From Marinosulfonomonas sp. (GTDB taxonomy: Bacteria; Pseudomonadota; Alphaproteobacteria; Rhodobacterales; Rhodobacteraceae), in contig JAFLKA010000289.1 of NCBI GenBank assembly GCA_022712735.1, positions 1 to 23,121 on the forward strand: a stretch of 23,121 nucleotides of DNA. Reading direction: 5' to 3'. The position numbers and the translations under genes were made by a program. Under the pieces are notes generated by a model. That model was not told where the DNA came from. It searched no databases and saw nothing but the letters and a program-made list of their open reading frames with translations. This document shows positions 21,501-23,121 of the stretch, one piece after another (position 1 is the first letter of the stretch; each line of letters opens with the position of its first letter).

Positions 21501-23121
21501 ACAATAATGCGTTGGTCGCCAATACTCTTACACGGGTACAGATCGCGCTGGAAATGTCTGAATCAAGCGAACATGTGGTGGTTGGAAATGGCCACATGTC
21601 GACCAACAACTTCGATGTGATCATGAATCCAGCGGTATTTGAACGCAGTCTGGATGAGGCCTACACCCGTTCGATTATTGAAAATCTAGTGGACACGATT
21701 TATGATCGGGATGCGACCGAACAAGAGCTAAACTACCTATCGAACCGATTGTTAACAGGCGAAGATACGCCGGACGAAATTGCAGTATTATTGCTTGCCG
21801 TTGAAGGTGATATCCAAGGCATATCTTCCGCGAGCCTGAAGGGGCTAAGTGGTGCGGCTTTGGTTGAACAAGCATTCATCAATACGCTCGGGCGGCAGCC
21901 CACCGCAGAAGAGCAAACAACATGGACGCAAAACCTATCCTCTGGCCGCATAACCAATGCTCAGTTCATTGCGTCTTTGGCACAAAGCGTTGAGCACCTT
22001 ACGGTTGGGAACTCTCATGTTACCAACGTATTGCCTGGAGTAACGATCCTCACCGGCACCTCTGGAGCTAATACGCTGACGGGTACAGCGGGGCAAGATA
22101 TCTTCACGGGCCTTGCTGGAGGCGACACGTTAACTGGAGGCACAGGAAGCGATACGCTGGTTGGGGGTGTTGGCGCTGACTATTTGGATGGAGCTAGCGG
22201 CAGTGACACCTACGTCTGGTCCAAGGGTGATGGCAATGACACGCTCTATGATACGTCAACTTCCCTAACCGAGGTCGACACACTGGAATTAACGGATGTG
22301 GATTCAATCGACATCAGCCTGACACGGGCGCATGGCAGCAACCACCTGGTGATCACTATCATCAGCACGGGTGAGCAGATCACTGTCACCAACCGTTATA
22401 ATTCCACCACCAAGGGCTATGGCCTTGAGGCGATAGAGTTCAGTGACGGGGTGACCTGGACGCTGGATGATATTCTGGCGCGAACCACGGTTGAAGGCAC
22501 GGCGGGCAACAATACGCTTGCAGGCAAGGACTACCGCGACAACATTTACGGTCTTGCGGGTAATGATGTCATCGACGGCAATGGCGGGGACGACGTCATT
22601 GTCGGCGGTCTTGGCAATGATACGCTGCGTGGTGATGCAGGCAACGACACCTATATTTGGTCCAAGGGCGATGGCAACGATACGCTGAATGATACTGATA
22701 TCTCATTAACGGACGTCGACACCCTAGAGTTCACAGATGTGGATTCAACCGACATCAGCTTGACACGGGCGCATGGCAGCAACCACCTGGTGATCACTAT
22801 CATCAGCACGGGCGAGCAGATCACTGTCACCAACCGTTATAATTCCATCACCAAGGGCTATGGCCTTGAGGCGATTGAGTTCAGCGATGGTGTGACCTGG
22901 ACGCTGGATGATATTTTGGCGCGTACCACTGTTGAGGGCACAGCGGGCAATAACACACTTGCAGGCAAGAACTACCGCGACAACATTTACGGCTTTGCGG
23001 GCAATGATGTAATCGACGGCAATGGCGGGGATGACGTCATTGTCGGCGGCCTTGGCAATGATACGCTGCGAGGCGATGCTGGCAACGACACCTATATTTG
23101 GTCGAAGGGCGACGGCAACGA
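15572..23121 (+). CDS. Giant RTX-type calcium-binding repeat protein (3' end outside window)
   Basis: An open frame runs from ATG 15572 to the right edge: 2,516 codons without a stop, so the gene is partial. In order: a glycine-rich hydrophobic region (about 27-130), a D/G/K/H-rich charged linker (200-310), and an FrpC-like domain beginning IILDLNGNGVEITDL (about 312) with an EF-like loop DSNGDGVLDASD (near 392). Next are about 23 repeats of ~56 residues (about 525-1760) with D-x-D-G-D-G loops and Thr-rich SADGLTTTT segments. Two DUF4214-like segments follow (about 1897-2150; VDTIYDRDATEQELNYL, FINTLGRQPTAEEQTTW), then RTX nonapeptides and haemolysin-related modules (SNHLVITIISTGEQITV). No signal peptide is seen, fitting type I secretion with a C-terminal signal beyond the window. 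It is probably a surface adhesin or toxin. SD AAGGA precedes the ATG. Confidence 0.9.
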   Translation, partial: MTEFPKFEMPDVATYEPNFTEPEGNLGAGVTIRGAQVLVGTGAEFLGKSIANGGWGKAALAVKIGGGLATATIGVVAESVITGKPPTVESILKSSVVAVASVLGGPVGGIIASTVIIAAENGLFDDIEDPFSNLSSNPSPTGLPSLQDQALSQPTGPVAAYSRALAHGTPQEIARAAMNLPEVWDDAILRAAAGYGVYDRAIDNDRSSKDKGRSGRDDHDPGDNRSGDNDKNTRGSGHDDDHGGGKGGKKDTGGHGSDTGGYGGGGKGGKKDTGSHRDDRGTSGKKGSDDDKNSRPDRSPEDDDPGRTGPRPIILDLNGNGVEITDLSKSTQFVDATGDGLLNRTAWAGAGDGVLFYDPDNLGEITEKRQYVFTEWDPTATSDMEALASYFDSNGDGVLDASDAEFANFKVLVTNADGSTEAKTLAQLNITSINLTADATHIELPDGSMITGQTTFTYTDGSTGKVATATLMAEAQGYRVEQIVSVDGSGTRTVETTAYAASGDVAYALTSVTTADGSSITNTWDFNGDEVVDQIQTITTVTNGDGSKTETLTNLAGAVAATALLINRTITTTSADGKVVSIQRDSTGGGWIDQTEVRTELVDGSRTTVITDLSEDGSVITSSSEVMSVDGLSRSVAYDLDGDSVVDRTDSHEITVNTDGSRTEVITTTNNDATVRGSVVETVSADGRIKTIARDLDGDGDTDTLEETAISVAADGSTSSTLTVKNGDGSVRRTVTHDQSDDALVKTVASDVDGDGDIDLTTVDATVIAADDSRVRTVTAINTDGSVRSMVKETLGADKVSSETWVDLNQNGVFEATDLVKSVEVDAVTDERTTTVYGRNADGSVSSKSTTVTSQDGLTSTTTIDADGDGDTDTAVSDVTAVSGGGVSTRTVITTNQDGSLRNKSVSVTSADGLTTTTQFDRDGDGGFDAKSVNVRVLNGDGSITQTVSDYAGNGTTLLARSITDQSADRLTTTVSTDANGDGHVDLVVTSVEAADGSKTITRTTYQPNGDVAGTSVSTVSANGLVLSVETDADGNLINESIVTDTTTYNSDGGRTIIRDVDNGDGSDRSLVETTISDDGLTVTTQTDVDGDGVFERVATAVSTLNADGSVIKLAQSRSTNNTLLSQTQTTVSDDGLITTTQMDADGDGDFDLSSETVTVLQNDGGTVTTTELRDEAGVLRNSSTVTSSDDGRSVTVASDINGDGVDDTLTTRVESDDGTYDVIRSGLNADGTLQSRSHTTTSSDGLTATTRIDRDGDGVFEAVTEDVAVFGADGSTTRTIENASDDGTVYSRSTVVTSDDGLTTTRSSDWNNDGAIDLTTTSTSSTATNGIETVTVENKAADNSVLDSFTKVTSADGRTVTASFDADGDGINDNVKTTTVGDDGQITTTSNYYSTGGTLQATYTSTRSGDGLTTTHSTDRNGDGEIELFSTVTTSLGEDGSVSRSVEHRNDRYIELGHEEYFTSDDGMFSSSALDLDGDGFFEFTTEYSTAFEVNGDIVNTRTTRDNTSALLANIITTTSGDGLVTSVMADYNGDASVDRTSTITRGADGSLSTVSHSYGGRYNLQQSITTTVSADGRIFNQLLDLNGDGYLDREVTAQTDLSQTVTTTYEDFALNGIVEASVVSTLSANGMHSLYLFDIDGDGEVDLTRATDVSYDPAGNEIITFTEIFGTNNVTYEEVTTTSADGLTSTTTLDIDGDGETDGTTVTETTLNADGSRVTTSETRYSDGDLRSMDTVHVSADGRTVTETHDYDGNGIDDKTVETVVDSDGRVTKVEKAFGEGGMSSNTFVTTTSADGLVTTILRSGNLQTITRSAVDNGSYTWDNGGAAASGQKHIEVTHSVDAMGIDTWTVNKEWEGLETRTGENSEGYYTYTVMVTKTSTKEQRLDTAAKQKLFAEAARIYDTVLDRDLDFNEVEVLIDHVVDGELNMSGLTMSLLGSGEFAARYGGMSHAEFVTQISLNTFGRPPSLDELNTYNNALVANTLTRVQIALEMSESSEHVVVGNGHMSTNNFDVIMNPAVFERSLDEAYTRSIIENLVDTIYDRDATEQELNYLSNRLLTGEDTPDEIAVLLLAVEGDIQGISSASLKGLSGAALVEQAFINTLGRQPTAEEQTTWTQNLSSGRITNAQFIASLAQSVEHLTVGNSHVTNVLPGVTILTGTSGANTLTGTAGQDIFTGLAGGDTLTGGTGSDTLVGGVGADYLDGASGSDTYVWSKGDGNDTLYDTSTSLTEVDTLELTDVDSIDISLTRAHGSNHLVITIISTGEQITVTNRYNSTTKGYGLEAIEFSDGVTWTLDDILARTTVEGTAGNNTLAGKDYRDNIYGLAGNDVIDGNGGDDVIVGGLGNDTLRGDAGNDTYIWSKGDGNDTLNDTDISLTDVDTLEFTDVDSTDISLTRAHGSNHLVITIISTGEQITVTNRYNSITKGYGLEAIEFSDGVTWTLDDILARTTVEGTAGNNTLAGKNYRDNIYGFAGNDVIDGNGGDDVIVGGLGNDTLRGDAGNDTYIWSKGDGN
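17144..20850 (+). repeat. About 23 tandem ~56-residue repeats with calcium-type loops
   Basis: D-x-(D/N)-G-(D/N)-x-x-x-(D/E) loops recur in frame from GAT 17144 (DFNGDEVVD) to 20824 (DYDGNGIDD), on average every 167 bp. Examples are DLDGDGDTD, DVDGDGDID, DRDGDGVFE and DIDGDGEVD. One early unit (DSTGGGWID, near 17318) and one near 18665 (DADGNLINE) are degenerate. Between loops the units read roughly TTV...DGS..T......SADGLTTTT. The protein repeats are clear but diverged at DNA level, so this is an old expansion, not recent slippage. It probably forms a Ca-stiffened extended stalk. Confidence 0.85.
22217..23121 (+). repeat. 441-bp tandem repeat (RTX plus haemolysin-related module)
   Basis: TGG at 22217, 22658 and 23099 marks three starts with an exact 441-bp (147-codon) period; two copies are complete and the third is cut by the window edge. 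Over the 340 bp from 22321 the first two copies differ at about 24 positions, near 93% identity. Each unit holds a YxWSKGDGND turn, the NHLVITI...EQITVTNRYN domain and a block of nonapeptides (GNDVIDGNGGDDVIVGGLG). Its high identity means copy number could vary between strains and may be misassembled. Confidence 0.85.

Noticed and set aside
15572..23121. Possible frameshift in the giant ORF
   Set aside because: Codon phase was checked at the start, at several internal motifs (17144, 17486, 19991, 20657, 20824, 20981) and at the end, and is the same throughout.

Overview
The window reads as accessory DNA from an alphaproteobacterium, most likely a Rhodobacterales (roseobacter-type) genome. This is an inference from the type II-C Cas9 and its 36-bp repeat, the DUF3768 gene, the replication-relaxation/TraD-like gene pair and the roseobacter-style giant RTX protein; no rRNA or housekeeping gene is present to confirm it.

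Left part (1-4830): a compact, apparently intact type II-C CRISPR-Cas locus. The last repeat of an array (33-68) and one 30-bp spacer lie at the left edge. Then cas2, cas1 and cas9 follow, all on the minus strand (transcribed cas9 > cas1 > cas2). A divergent tracrRNA sits on the plus strand just upstream of cas9; its anti-repeat pairs with the array repeat and its terminator is capped by a UNCG-type loop.

Middle part (4900-14821): a mobile-element region. A leftward gene block carries, in transcription order, an XRE regulator, a RuvC/RNase H-like protein, a two-TM membrane protein, a possible small ORF, a small gene broken by an in-frame amber codon, a membrane-anchored VirD4/TraD-like ATPase and a replication-relaxation-family protein. 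To the right are a NYN-domain RNase gene (probably leaderless), a candidate ~109-nt sRNA made of two hairpins with nearly the same loop but different stems, a DUF3768 gene with a strongly structured leader, a second soluble HerA/TraD-like ATPase, a 48-aa ORF and a large serine recombinase coupled to it. No relaxase or mating-channel gene is visible. The region therefore looks like an integrative or mobilizable element, or the remains of one, next to (or carrying) the CRISPR locus.

Right part (15058-23121): RTX protein territory. A 240-bp fragment about 90% identical to an internal part of the large gene lies just after the recombinase. Next come an AT-rich gene for a 57-aa two-TM protein and, 12 bp later, a giant ORF that runs off the right edge (2,516 codons visible). 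It encodes a glycine-rich hydrophobic N-terminus, a charged D/G/K linker, an FrpC-like Ca-binding domain, about 23 repeats of ~56 aa each carrying a D-x-D-G-D-G loop, two DUF4214-like segments, RTX nonapeptides and 441-bp tandem repeats. It is probably a type I-secreted calcium-dependent adhesin or toxin.

The best candidates for something undescribed are the twin-hairpin RNA (11013-11121), the DUF3768 leader fold, the nested inverted repeat at 10264-10345, and the small-membrane-protein plus RTX N-terminal cassette with its left-behind copy.
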